Under the pieces are notes generated by a model. That model did no database searches, had not been told where the DNA came from, and saw only the letters and a program-made list of their open reading frames with translations. This document shows positions 1 to 7,840 of a stretch of 36,205 nt of DNA, one piece after another (positions within the stretch are counted from its first letter, which is position 1; each line of letters begins with the position of its first letter). Both the position numbers and the translations under genes were made by a program. The stretch is from Microvirga arvi. GTDB lineage: Bacteria; Pseudomonadota; Alphaproteobacteria; Rhizobiales; Beijerinckiaceae. The DNA is taken from positions 1 through 36,205 of the forward strand of contig NZ_JAFEMD010000050.1 in NCBI RefSeq assembly GCF_016892765.1, read 5' to 3'.

Positions 1-77
1 CCGTCGGCCAGGAGCCTCTGCACCACGTGAAAGCCGATGAACCCGGCGGCACCGGTGACGAGAATGGGAGACGACAT
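1..77 (-). CDS. NAD-dependent epimerase/dehydratase, N-terminal fragment
   Basis: Only the first 25 or so codons are in the window; the gene runs off the left edge. The translation starts MSSPILVTGAAGFIGFHVVQ, which contains the GxxGxxG Rossmann NAD-binding motif (GAAGFIG) placed as in extended short-chain dehydrogenases such as UDP-glucuronate or UDP-glucose 4-epimerases. These enzymes epimerise nucleotide sugars for surface polysaccharide synthesis. The sugar cannot be told from this fragment. The gene starts 14 bases after the stop of the MBL hydrolase gene on the same strand, so the two may be co-transcribed. Confidence 0.8.
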   Translation of the reverse strand, partial: MSSPILVTGAAGFIGFHVVQRLLAD

Positions 78-91
78 GAAACGGCGCTCGG

Positions 92-997
92 TTAGACGGC
101 GGGCACCTTAGCGGTCTCTGGCCGATCCGCAACCATCTCATCGTCGGCGGGCTCGAAGGCGATGAACTGGCGTTCGCGGGCCATGAAGGCAGTGGGCATC
201 ACCGCCTGCATTTCGGCCTCGGCCTTCTTCAGGAAAGCGTCGTCGTGACCGGGATAGAGGTGGAAGATCGCCAGCGCCTTCACGCCGGCGGCCTTCGAGA
301 GCTCCACGCCCTTCTGCCAGGTGGAATGGCCCCAGCCGCGGCAATACGAGTATTCGGCATCCGAGAACATGCCGTCGAAGATCATGAGATCCGCGTTGCG
401 GACGAAGGCGGCAAGGCCCGGATCGGGCCAGGGATCGCTGTGCTCCACGTCGCTGATGTAGCAGATGCTGCGGCCCCGGTGGCTCAGGCGAAACCCGGTG
501 GCGCCACCCGGATGGTTCAGGAGATGGGTCTCGATCCGTGTCCCGTCGTCGAACGTGATCGGCTCGCCCGCCCTGAAGCCGTGATACTCGAAACGGGCCG
601 GAAGCTGGCCGAGGCGGACCGGAAACAGTGGTGGTGCGAAAAGGCGGCCCAAGGGCTCCATGGCGCTCTCGCCGTCCAGATGGCCGCAATAGGTGCGGAT
701 CACACGCTCCTTGGCGAGCAGGGCCGGCTTGAAGAAGGGAAGACCGCTGATGTGGTCGAGGTGGAGGTGGCTGAGGAGGATATCGATCTTTTCGGGGGCA
801 TCCTGCCCGAGTTCCATCCCTAAGGCGGAGAGGCCGGTTCCCGCATCGAGGATGAAGAGACGCTCGCCGCATCGCACCTCGACGCAGGGCGTGTGCGATC
901 CGAATTCGACGAACTGAGGACCGGATGCGCAGGTCGAGCCCCGTATGCCCCAAAACCGGACCTGCAACGCCTCAGAGGATGCAACACGCCTTATCAT
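92..997 (-). CDS. MBL-fold metallo-hydrolase
   Basis: This 301-residue protein has the metallo-beta-lactamase fold. The metal-binding HxHxDH motif is at residues 77-82 (SHLHLDH), preceded by the strand/turn DAGTG at 51-55. Later candidate metal ligands are in NHPGG, ISDVEHSD and the C-terminal FHLYPGHDD. The start WGIRGS and overall length resemble the branch that includes phosphoribosyl cyclic phosphodiesterases, cAMP phosphodiesterases and RNase Z-like enzymes, so a cytoplasmic phosphodiesterase is the most likely activity; the substrate is unknown. There is no signal peptide. The ATG at 997 has no strong ribosome-binding site. The neighbouring epimerase gene lies immediately downstream on the same strand. 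Confidence 0.85.
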   Translation of the reverse strand: MIRRVASSEALQVRFWGIRGSTCASGPQFVEFGSHTPCVEVRCGERLFILDAGTGLSALGMELGQDAPEKIDILLSHLHLDHISGLPFFKPALLAKERVIRTYCGHLDGESAMEPLGRLFAPPLFPVRLGQLPARFEYHGFRAGEPITFDDGTRIETHLLNHPGGATGFRLSHRGRSICYISDVEHSDPWPDPGLAAFVRNADLMIFDGMFSDAEYSYCRGWGHSTWQKGVELSKAAGVKALAIFHLYPGHDDAFLKKAEAEMQAVMPTAFMARERQFIAFEPADDEMVADRPETAKVPAV

Positions 998-1082
998 GTC
1001 AGGATCATGATTGATCGAAAACCCCGCTCATGTGCGCCAGCGCACATCAATAAGCTGCTCCCGGGAAGGCTGGCGGGTCAAG

Positions 1083-1130
1083 AGCATCGGACCTAAAAGT
1101 GGAAACCACTTTTGGGATCAATCCGATGCT
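1083..1130. repeat. Palindromic interspersed repeat, family A copy 1
   Basis: The outer arms AGCATCGGA and TCCGATGCT enclose an inner hairpin AAAAGTGG / CCACTTTT. It is the same family as the copies at 4521-4573 and 7229-7279, and is close to the reverse complement of the latter. It lies in the gap between the MBL hydrolase gene and the 3' end of the degenerate ABC gene. Such elements are common between genes in Hyphomicrobiales. Confidence 0.85.
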
Positions 1131-1141
1131 CCCGGGCCGAA

Positions 1142-1190
1142 CCGGCGCATTGTGCGGAAAGGCGGATCGCCTTTCCGCACAATGCGCCGG
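1142..1190. repeat. Perfect 23-bp inverted repeat with 3-nt loop
   Basis: Two exactly complementary 23-base arms (1142-1164 and 1168-1190) flank the loop GAT. It begins CCGGCGCATTGTGCGG and ends with the complement. It sits 10 bases downstream of the stop codon of the degenerate ABC gene. No T-tract follows, so it is more likely a mobile repeat or 3'-end-stabilising hairpin than a classical terminator, although it could serve as one. Confidence 0.85.
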
Positions 1191-1200
1191 GTGAATGATG

Positions 1201-3759
1201 TCACGCACTCAGGGCCTCCAGGCGCCTGGAGCGGCGGTCCATCACCGGCTCGCCCCGCTCGAAATGGATAACAGCGTCGAAGGGCGGTTGATCCATGGTC
1301 GGTGTGATCGCAGGCGTCACGAGGATCAGGCCGCGGCCCACGAGGGCGCGTCGCAGGTTCGTCACCAGCTTGTTGGCGGCCGCCTCCGGCAGACCGTCGA
1401 GCGCCCGCTGAACCACCAGGATGCTCGGCCGGCGCACGAGGCCGCGCACGAGATCGATGGCGGCCGCCTCGGTCAGGGTGAGGTCGTCCCCCTGCGGGTC
1501 GACGGGCGTGTCGAGCCCGATGCGGGACACCTCGCCGTCGAGGCCGCGCTGGGTCAGCACGCGGCGGGTCACCTCCTGCACCGCCTCGAGGGCTCCCGCC
1601 TGATCGGCGGCGATACGGCCGAAGAGCAGATTGTCCTGGATGCTCGCCGCCGCGCAGAACCGGGCCTCGTCGTAGAACTCGATGGCCGATTTCAGGCTCA
1701 CCGGCAGCATGCGGGCGAAGTCGGCGCGGGCCACCAGGATGCGCTCCTCCAGGCCGGGTTCGAGCAGCCCCAGGCGGTGCCGGCTCTCGTTGTAGCGCAG
1801 GGCCAGGCCGATCAGGCGCTCCTGGTCGCGGGCGGTCTGGTCGCTGCGCCGCTGCTCGTTGCGCCGGTCCACGAGATCCTGGAAATACGGCCGGTCCGCC
1901 GCGGAGAAGAAAGAGAAGCGATCGAAGAGCGGGGACCCGTCCGGGATCTCCGAAAAGATCTCGATCATGCTCGTTGCGATCGACAGTCCCATGCGGGCCA
2001 GCGGCTTGGTGAGCTCGTTGGCCTCCAGGATCGCCCGCACGAAGGGATGGTTCGCCAGGCGATCCTCCTGGAAGGAATCGCCGATCGGCTTTCCGAAGAG
2101 CAGGTTCTCGCCGAGGGTGGCGTAGCGGTTGTAGCGGGTGGCACTGAAGGGATCGACGAAGCGGTCGAGCTTCTCGGCGGCAAGCGCCGCCTGGGTGGCC
2201 CGGCGCGCCTCCACGATGGCGGCGGCGAATTTCGGCTCCCGCCCCGGATCGATGATGCCGGACAGGCCGCGCGCATGGGTCAGGCGGTCGAGCCCGGCGA
2301 TGGCGATCGCTTCCGAGAGGCGGTGGCCGAGTTCGCCCGCAGGCGCCGAGCAGCCGTAGAGCAGGTTGTCCTTGAGGCTGCCTTCGATCAGCACGGCCGA
2401 TCCCGTGAAGGCGATGCGCTGGCTGCGCTCCACCGGATCGGCGGCGGCAAGATCCACGCCGCCATAGGTCAGGCGTCCCACCGAGGGTGGCAGCTGACCG
2501 CTCATGAGGGCTGCCAGGAGCCGCGGGCCCGCATCGCCGTCACCCACCAGGGCCACATGCGACGGGAAGGCGAGGGTGAGATTGACCGAGGCGATGCGGG
2601 CGCCGCTGGCCGGATCGTAGGCCGAGACCCCCTGGGCCACGAGGGCGCCGTTCTCGGGCAGGCTGACCTTTCCTTTGAGAGCCGCGCGCAGCTTCAGCGG
2701 CGCCAGGCTCCGGCCGAGGTCGATGAGCAGCGCCCGCGCCCGCATGATCAGCCGGTGCCACTGCACCACCTCGCGGGTGCCGTAGGCGGCCAGCGCCGCG
2801 GCGAGCACGCAGGACGCAACCGTCCCAGGCGTCAGGGGGCGCGTCTGGGAGAACCAGGCTCCCAGGGCGAGGACCGCCAGGGGGGCGAGCATGAGCACGG
2901 CGGCGGCGGCCGCCTCGGTGAAGGCCAGACGGTACTCCTCCCGCATCACCGGTCGGTGGCCGCCGATGAGGGCCTGGCGCACTCGGTCCCGCTCGTAGGG
3001 GGCGGTGCCATGGGCGCGCAGGGCGGGGAGACGGTGCTCCAGAGCTGAGAAGACTCCCTCGGCCTCGTCGCCTTCCCGGTGACGGGCAGCCGCAGCGTCG
3101 AAGCGCAGAAGCGACCGCCTTGCGCTGACGACGATCCCCAGGGCGAGCACCACGGCCAGGACGGCGCCCAGATGCCAGTCCATGACGAACGTATAGGCGC
3201 AGGCGAGCCCGATCATCCCACCGAGCTTCACCGGGATCAGGAGGCTCGATCCCAGCACGCCGTTCTCGCGGGCCAGCCCCCGGGCGGCGAGCGCCGTGAC
3301 CATGGCGATCTCGTCATGAGAGGCGGAAGGCAGTTTCAGGATGACGTCGAGGGCCGCCGACTGGGTCCGCGCCAGCATCCTGAGACCGATGCCGATGGCC
3401 ATCCATTCGAACGCGACCAGGATCAGGCCGATGAGAACGGGAATGAGCAGCACGCCGGCGATGGCGGCGAGCGCGAAGGCCTCGGGGCTCAAGGCGAAGC
3501 CGGGGAACAGAACCAGGGAATCCGGCCACAGGTCGGCCGGCGGGCTGAGGGCGATCCTCAGGAAGGAAGCCGGCGCATTCCAGGCGTCGGCGCCGCCGGT
3601 CGCCCGGTCGACGATCACGCGGACAAGGTCGAGGCCTGCCAGGATGAGAAAGCCTGCCAGCGCCAGAAGGCCAAAGCCGACAAGATGGCGGGCAGGCGAC
3701 GTTTTCCAGGCCAAGCGAAGCGGGTCGCGCTCGATGACGGCTCCCAAGGACAGCTCCAA
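1201..3759 (-). CDS. Degenerate ABC exporter-like membrane protein with inactive nucleotide-binding domain
   Basis: This 852-residue protein has an N-terminal membrane domain (hydrophobic stretches near residues 28-50, 92-118, 168-210 and 283-325) followed by a region laid out like an ABC ATPase. Every catalytic motif is altered. Walker A is GDGDAGPR (406-413), lacking the Lys and Ser/Thr. The signature is LTLTE (760-764). Walker B reads ILVVQRALDGL (780-790), with Gln and Arg where Asp and Glu belong. The switch histidine is replaced (VTPAITP). The motif that follows the Q-loop in exporters occurs three times: SLKDNLLYG (461), TLGENLLFG (548) and SIQDNLLFG (706). About 250 extra residues separate the ATPase halves. 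ATP hydrolysis looks impossible; a scaffold or regulatory role is inference. The start is a TTG at 3759, the first candidate after an in-frame stop, so it is uncertain. Confidence 0.75.
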   Translation of the reverse strand: MELSLGAVIERDPLRLAWKTSPARHLVGFGLLALAGFLILAGLDLVRVIVDRATGGADAWNAPASFLRIALSPPADLWPDSLVLFPGFALSPEAFALAAIAGVLLIPVLIGLILVAFEWMAIGIGLRMLARTQSAALDVILKLPSASHDEIAMVTALAARGLARENGVLGSSLLIPVKLGGMIGLACAYTFVMDWHLGAVLAVVLALGIVVSARRSLLRFDAAAARHREGDEAEGVFSALEHRLPALRAHGTAPYERDRVRQALIGGHRPVMREEYRLAFTEAAAAAVLMLAPLAVLALGAWFSQTRPLTPGTVASCVLAAALAAYGTREVVQWHRLIMRARALLIDLGRSLAPLKLRAALKGKVSLPENGALVAQGVSAYDPASGARIASVNLTLAFPSHVALVGDGDAGPRLLAALMSGQLPPSVGRLTYGGVDLAAADPVERSQRIAFTGSAVLIEGSLKDNLLYGCSAPAGELGHRLSEAIAIAGLDRLTHARGLSGIIDPGREPKFAAAIVEARRATQAALAAEKLDRFVDPFSATRYNRYATLGENLLFGKPIGDSFQEDRLANHPFVRAILEANELTKPLARMGLSIATSMIEIFSEIPDGSPLFDRFSFFSAADRPYFQDLVDRRNEQRRSDQTARDQERLIGLALRYNESRHRLGLLEPGLEERILVARADFARMLPVSLKSAIEFYDEARFCAAASIQDNLLFGRIAADQAGALEAVQEVTRRVLTQRGLDGEVSRIGLDTPVDPQGDDLTLTEAAAIDLVRGLVRRPSILVVQRALDGLPEAAANKLVTNLRRALVGRGLILVTPAITPTMDQPPFDAVIHFERGEPVMDRRSRRLEALSA

Positions 3760-3967
3760 CGATCATTCAATTTCCGTCACGTTAGCGGAGCCCGGAGCAT
3801 TTTTCGACGAAGAAGATCCGGTTAATGGCGAAAAAGTGCGTTCCAGCACAGGACGGCAATCCGACGGCCCGATGGGGCCGAGGCTCATTTGCCCTCTCGC
3901 CATGCCGCGCTTCAACGCTATGTCCCATCCCTTGTTTGCCTGCCACGGAGGATCGGTGAGCCCGCCC

Positions 3968-4522
3968 ATGACGTCCCCTCTGCCGATCGACCCGGTGTTC
4001 CAACTCGTTCTCGAGCTTCCGGCCCGTTCGCCGGGCCCGGACCTGCCGCGCCGCCTGACCGACCTCTTCCAGGAACTCGCCATGGACGAGCCGCCCCGGT
4101 CGGTGGAGGAGATCGAGGATCAGATCTGGGCACTCTGGAGTTCGCATGAGGACCGGATCGCCGAGGAGACCATGGCGGCGGCCGTGGAGGCCCTGGGCTC
4201 GGGCTCGCTCAAGAAGGCCAGACCGCTGCTCGACCATCTGGTCGCCCAGCACCCGGACTGGCCGGAAGCCTGGAACAAGCGGGCGATGCTCGCCTCCATC
4301 GAGAAGCGCGATGCCGACAGCCTCCTCGACATCGCGCAGACCCTGCGCCTCGAACCGCGCCATTTCGGCGCCATCGCCGGTTTCGGCAACATCTGCCTGC
4401 GCCACGGCCACCTGAACGAGGCCCGCGCCGCCTTCCAGATCGCGCTTGTCGTCAATCCGCATATGGAGGACCTTCGGGACATGCTGGAGAACCTGTCGCC
4501 GCATCACCTGATGCTGCACTAG
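3968..4522 (+). CDS. Tetratricopeptide-repeat protein
   Basis: This is a soluble 184-residue protein. Residues about 75-175 form helical repeats with TPR-like spacing (KARPLLDHLVAQHPDWPEAWNKRA; then a repeat ending LRLEPRHFGAIAGFGNICLRHGHLNEARAAFQIALVVNPH). The role is probably protein-protein interaction; the partner is unknown. There is no signal peptide or membrane segment. Start choice: GGAGG at 3947-3951 sits 4 bases before an in-frame GTG (3956) and 16 before this ATG, so GTG 3956 is a serious alternative, and an ATG at 3920 is a third. It is divergent from the degenerate ABC gene. Its TAG stop lies inside a palindromic repeat. Confidence 0.8.
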   Translation: MTSPLPIDPVFQLVLELPARSPGPDLPRRLTDLFQELAMDEPPRSVEEIEDQIWALWSSHEDRIAEETMAAAVEALGSGSLKKARPLLDHLVAQHPDWPEAWNKRAMLASIEKRDADSLLDIAQTLRLEPRHFGAIAGFGNICLRHGHLNEARAAFQIALVVNPHMEDLRDMLENLSPHHLMLH

Positions 4523-4573
4523 CGCATCGGACCCAAAAGTAAATTTGCACTTTTGGGATCCGCATGACGCGCT
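4521..4573. repeat. Palindromic interspersed repeat, family A copy 2
   Basis: The arms AGCGC / GCGCT enclose CGCATCGG and an inner perfect 9-bp stem CCCAAAAGT / ACTTTTGGG. It overlaps the TAG stop codon (4520-4522) of the TPR gene, so the repeat supplies the end of that reading frame and may act as its transcript 3' hairpin. Confidence 0.85.
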
Positions 4574-4664
4574 AGGTTTCGCGGCCGGCTCTGCTACTAT
4601 ATCCGCCTGCCACGTCTTGCCGTGCACCGGCAAGGCTGCTCCCCGCCCTTCCGGATAAGCGTCG

Positions 4665-6173
4665 ATGCACGGTAACTTGAGAACGGCACCTGCCGACTTC
4701 CTCGCCGGCGGCGGGGAGATGTCGGCCCTGATGGAAGCCTTCGACTGGGGCTCCACCTCCATCGGTCCGATGGAAAGGTGGCCCCAGAGCCTGCGGACCA
4801 CCATCAGCATCATGCTCCGTTCCCCGATCCCGATGGTCCTCCTCTGGGGGCCGGACGGGATCATGATCTACAACGATGCCTACACCGTCTTCGCCGGCGG
4901 GCGGCATCCGCGCCTGCTCGGCTCCAAGGTCCTGGAAGGCTGGGCGGAAGTGGCCGACTTCAACGCCAACGTGATGCGGGTCGGAATGGCGGGCGGCACG
5001 CTCTCCTACCGCGATCAGGAGCTTACGCTCCACCGCAACGGAGGCCCCGAACAGGTCTGGATGAACCTCGATTACAGCCCCGTCATCGACGAGACAGGCA
5101 GGCCGGGCGGCGTCCTGGCGATCGTGGTGGAGACAACCGAGCGTGTTCAGGCGGAGCGCAGGGTCGTTGCCGAGAAGGACCGCCTGCGCGAGCTCTTCCA
5201 TCAGGCGCCCGGATTCATGGTGATCTACAGCGGGCCCGACCATGTGTTCGAGCTCGTGAACGAGGCCTATTACCAGCTGGTCGGCCGGCGCGAGGTCATC
5301 GGCAGGCCGCTGCTGAAGGCGCTGCCGGAGGTCGCGGGCCAGGGCTTCGACCGGCTGCTCGACAAGGTCTACGAGACGCGGGAGCCCTTCGTTGGCCGCG
5401 GCCTGTCCGTCTACCTGCGGCGCGATCCGTCCAAGGAGCCGGAGCAGCGTTTCGTCGACTTCGTCTACCAGCCGATCCGGGATGCGGACGGGCAGGTCAC
5501 AGGCATATTCGCCGAGGGCAGCGACGTGACCGAGCGCGTCCGCTCGGAAGAGCATCAGCGGCTGCTGCTCAACGAGCTGAACCATCGGGTGAAGAATACC
5601 CTGGCGACGGTCCAGTCCATCGCATCCCAGACCCTGCGGGCGGCAGGCTCGACGGCGGCGGCGCGGGAGGCGATCGAGTCCCGTCTGTTCGCGCTTTCGC
5701 GGGCCCATGACGTGCTGACGCGGGAGAACTGGGAAGGAGCCTGGATCGAAGAGGTCGTCACGCAGGCGATCTCGCCCTTCCAGACGAATGGCGCAAGCCG
5801 CATCCATTGTCGCGGCGCCGAGGTCAGGCTGCCGCCCAGCGTGGCGCTCGCCCTTGCCATGGCGCTTCAGGAACTGGCGACCAATGCGGTCAAATACGGA
5901 GCCCTGTCGAACGAGACGGGCGAAGTCGGAATCTCCTGGCAGGTGGATCGGACACGGGAGGCTCCTCATCTCTCCGTGCGCTGGGAGGAAAAAGGCGGGC
6001 CTGCCGTCACACCGCCCACGCGCCGGGGATTCGGGACGCGGCTCGTCGAGCGCAGTCTCGCGCAAGGCCGTTTCAGCGGCGAGGCGAGGATCGATTTCGC
6101 ACCGGAAGGCGTCGTGTGCACGATCGATGCGCTGCTCACGATCGACGACGGCGGAACCTCTCTCCGGGCCTGA
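4665..6173 (+). CDS. PAS-domain HWE-family sensor histidine kinase
   Basis: The protein has 502 residues and no membrane segments, so it is a cytoplasmic sensor. The N-terminal part includes WGSTSIGPMERWPQSLR, often seen at the start of this kinase type, then a PAS-like region to about 160 ending in VVETTERVQAERR, and a second PAS domain at about 172-292. The kinase core is HWE type: LLNELNHRVKNTLATVQSIA with phospho-acceptor H307, N-box LQELATNAVKYGAL (401-414), the defining W-x-E in RWEEKGG (439-445), and GFGTRL (455-460). HWE kinases often phosphorylate single-domain regulators and PhyR-type general stress regulators. No response regulator is adjacent, so the partner is elsewhere. The input signal is unknown. 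Confidence 0.92.
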   Translation: MHGNLRTAPADFLAGGGEMSALMEAFDWGSTSIGPMERWPQSLRTTISIMLRSPIPMVLLWGPDGIMIYNDAYTVFAGGRHPRLLGSKVLEGWAEVADFNANVMRVGMAGGTLSYRDQELTLHRNGGPEQVWMNLDYSPVIDETGRPGGVLAIVVETTERVQAERRVVAEKDRLRELFHQAPGFMVIYSGPDHVFELVNEAYYQLVGRREVIGRPLLKALPEVAGQGFDRLLDKVYETREPFVGRGLSVYLRRDPSKEPEQRFVDFVYQPIRDADGQVTGIFAEGSDVTERVRSEEHQRLLLNELNHRVKNTLATVQSIASQTLRAAGSTAAAREAIESRLFALSRAHDVLTRENWEGAWIEEVVTQAISPFQTNGASRIHCRGAEVRLPPSVALALAMALQELATNAVKYGALSNETGEVGISWQVDRTREAPHLSVRWEEKGGPAVTPPTRRGFGTRLVERSLAQGRFSGEARIDFAPEGVVCTIDALLTIDDGGTSLRA

Positions 6174-6271
6174 CGCCCGAAGCAGCGCAGGCATTGTCCA
6201 TGTCGGGACAAGCATGCCAGCCCTACGCTGCGGGCATTTGAATTGCCCCCGAACCCACGCTATCCAGCACC

Positions 6272-7168
6272 ATGGCTCTGCGCGATCTCTTCCTGATGGT
6301 TCTCGTCTGCTTCCTGTGGGCGGCGCACACCATCGTCAGCAAGATCGTCGTGTCGGGCATGGAGATCCCGCCGCTCTTCTATGCCGCCGTGCGCTTCGGC
6401 ATCGTCGCCCTGCTGGCCGTTCCCTGGCTCCTGCCCGCGCCGCGACCGCGATGGCGCATCCTTCTGGTCGGGTTCCTGATGGGTGGCGGCGGCTTCGCCC
6501 TATTCTTTCTCGGCATCAGGACGGCCAGCCCCTCCAGTGCCGCGGTCGTGAGCCAGCTCGGGCTGCCGATCACGACGCTCCTGTCCGTCGCCATGCTGGG
6601 CGAGCGCATCTACTGGCGGCGGGGCTTGGGCATCGCGCTGACCTTCGTCGGCGGCATGCTCGTGATGTGGGATCCCAGCGCCGGGTTTCCGCTCTCGGGC
6701 GGGCTCGTCCTGATCCTGGCATCCGCCGCCGTCGGATCCCTCGCCGCCGTGCTGATGAAGCAGGCCAAGGGCGTGAAGCCGCTGCAGTTCCAGGCCTGGA
6801 TCGGCCTCGCGTCGGTGGCGCCCATGATCCTCCTGACGACAAGTCTCGAAACCGGTCAGGTGGACAGGGCGATGGAGGCCGGCTGGGGATTCGTGGCGGC
6901 CCTGCTGTTTTCCGCCCTGGTCGTGTCGCTGCTCGCTCACACGATCTATTATGGCCTGATCGGGAAATACCCCGCCAACCTGATCGCGCCCCTGACCATC
7001 ATGAATCCGCTGTTCACGGTGGCGCTGGGCATCCTCGTGACGGGCGACGAGTTCGATGGGCGGATGGCGCTTGGAACGGGCCTTGCGCTGTGCGGCGTTC
7101 TGATCATCGCGCTCCGGCGCAATCACGTCATGCCGCTGGCCTCCGTGCTGTGGGGCCGCTTTCGCTAG
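6272..7168 (+). CDS. EamA/DMT-family permease
   Basis: This is a 298-residue inner-membrane protein with about ten hydrophobic helices arranged as two five-helix EamA repeats, the standard size for the drug/metabolite transporter superfamily. The first helix contains FLWAAHTIVSKIVV, the second repeat starts near GLVLILASAAVGSLAAVLMKQAKG, and the last helix is LGTGLALCGVLIIALRR. Members export amino acids, metabolites or drugs; the sequence does not reveal the substrate. It stands alone between the kinase and mmcB. Its TAG stop (7166-7168) lies at the edge of a palindromic repeat. Confidence 0.9.
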   Translation: MALRDLFLMVLVCFLWAAHTIVSKIVVSGMEIPPLFYAAVRFGIVALLAVPWLLPAPRPRWRILLVGFLMGGGGFALFFLGIRTASPSSAAVVSQLGLPITTLLSVAMLGERIYWRRGLGIALTFVGGMLVMWDPSAGFPLSGGLVLILASAAVGSLAAVLMKQAKGVKPLQFQAWIGLASVAPMILLTTSLETGQVDRAMEAGWGFVAALLFSALVVSLLAHTIYYGLIGKYPANLIAPLTIMNPLFTVALGILVTGDEFDGRMALGTGLALCGVLIIALRRNHVMPLASVLWGRFR

Positions 7169-7216
7169 AGCATCATGCGGAAAAGTGGATCCGGTTTTCC
7201 GCCTCAGCGATGCTCT
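7167..7216. repeat. Palindromic interspersed repeat, family B
   Basis: The outer arms AGAGCATC / GATGCTCT and inner arms GCGGAAAA / TTTTCCGC are separated by GTGGATCCGG. The format matches a repeat common between genes in Hyphomicrobiales. It overlaps the stop codon of the EamA gene and lies 12 bases before a family A copy. Confidence 0.85.
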
Positions 7217-7228
7217 CTTCCAAAGAGG

Positions 7229-7279
7229 AAGCATCGGATGGATCCCAAAAGTGCAAATCCACTTTTGGGTCCGATGCTT
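7229..7279. repeat. Palindromic interspersed repeat, family A copy 3
   Basis: The outer arms AAGCATCGGA / TCCGATGCTT enclose an inner 9-bp stem CCCAAAAGT (7244-7252) and ACTTTTGGG (7261-7269). It is in the opposite orientation to copies 1 and 2. With the family B element it fills most of the gap between the EamA gene and mmcB. Confidence 0.85.
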
Positions 7280-7336
7280 TAGAAACGCGACAACGCAGCC
7301 GTTGCAGGCAGATTGCCGGTGCGTAGGCTAGCCACC

Positions 7337-7834
7337 ATGTCCGATTCGCCTGCCACCTTCTCCCGTCCCATCATCCTGCCCGTCGATGGGCGCCAGTCGC
7401 CTGTGGCGGCCGGCGTTCAGCGTGGCGTCCGCCGCCTGTTCTCGCAGCTCGGCCACGTCACCCTGCCGGAATTCACCCTCGCCAACGGCCGGCGCGCCGA
7501 CCTCATCGCGCTCGCGCCCGACGGCGCGCTCACCATCATCGAGATCAAGTCGAGCGTGGCCGATTTCCGGGCCGACCGGAAATGGCCCGATTACGAGGAT
7601 TTCTGCGACCGGTTCTACTTCGCGGTGCCGGAGACGGTGCCCTTCGACATCCTGCCCGGGGATCGCGGCCTGATCATCGCCGACAGCTTCGGCGCGGCGG
7701 TCCTGCGCGAGGCGGCCCATCATCCGCTGGCGGGGGCGCGCCGCAAGGCCGTGACCCTGCGCTTTGCGCACGCGGCCGCATCCCTGCTGCATGCGCTCGC
7801 CGATCCCGACAGGATCGCGGACGGACGGCTATAG
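7337..7834 (+). CDS. mmcB: MmcB-family DNA repair protein (PD-(D/E)XK nuclease-like)
   Basis: The 165-residue protein matches the MmcB family by its central block RADLIALAPDGALTIIEIKSS, which carries the D55...E69-x-K71 pattern of PD-(D/E)XK nucleases, followed by ADFRADRKWPDYEDFCDRFYFAVP. In Caulobacter, mmcB is SOS-induced and needed for mitomycin C resistance, so a nuclease-like role in DNA damage tolerance is expected. The ATG at 7337 was chosen over the upstream TTG at 7313 because similarity begins after it. No LexA box was seen in the upstream gap. Its stop is 6 bases from the stop of the convergent actR gene. Confidence 0.88.
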   Translation: MSDSPATFSRPIILPVDGRQSPVAAGVQRGVRRLFSQLGHVTLPEFTLANGRRADLIALAPDGALTIIEIKSSVADFRADRKWPDYEDFCDRFYFAVPETVPFDILPGDRGLIIADSFGAAVLREAAHHPLAGARRKAVTLRFAHAAASLLHALADPDRIADGRL

Positions 7835-7840
7835 GAGCGT

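Noticed and set aside
1195..3048. Long open frame of 617 codons on the plus strand
   Set aside because: It is antisense to the ABC-like gene; the translation is rich in Arg, Gly, Glu and His without any domain, as expected from the opposite strand of GC-rich coding DNA. The same applies to long frames opposite PBP1a (14220-15863), the HWE kinase (4572-6215) and the antiporter (16474-17739).
7216..7336. LexA box expected upstream of mmcB
   Set aside because: mmcB is SOS-induced in Caulobacter, but no GTTC-N7-GTTC or GAAC-N7-GAAC was found in the gap here, which is mostly repeat.
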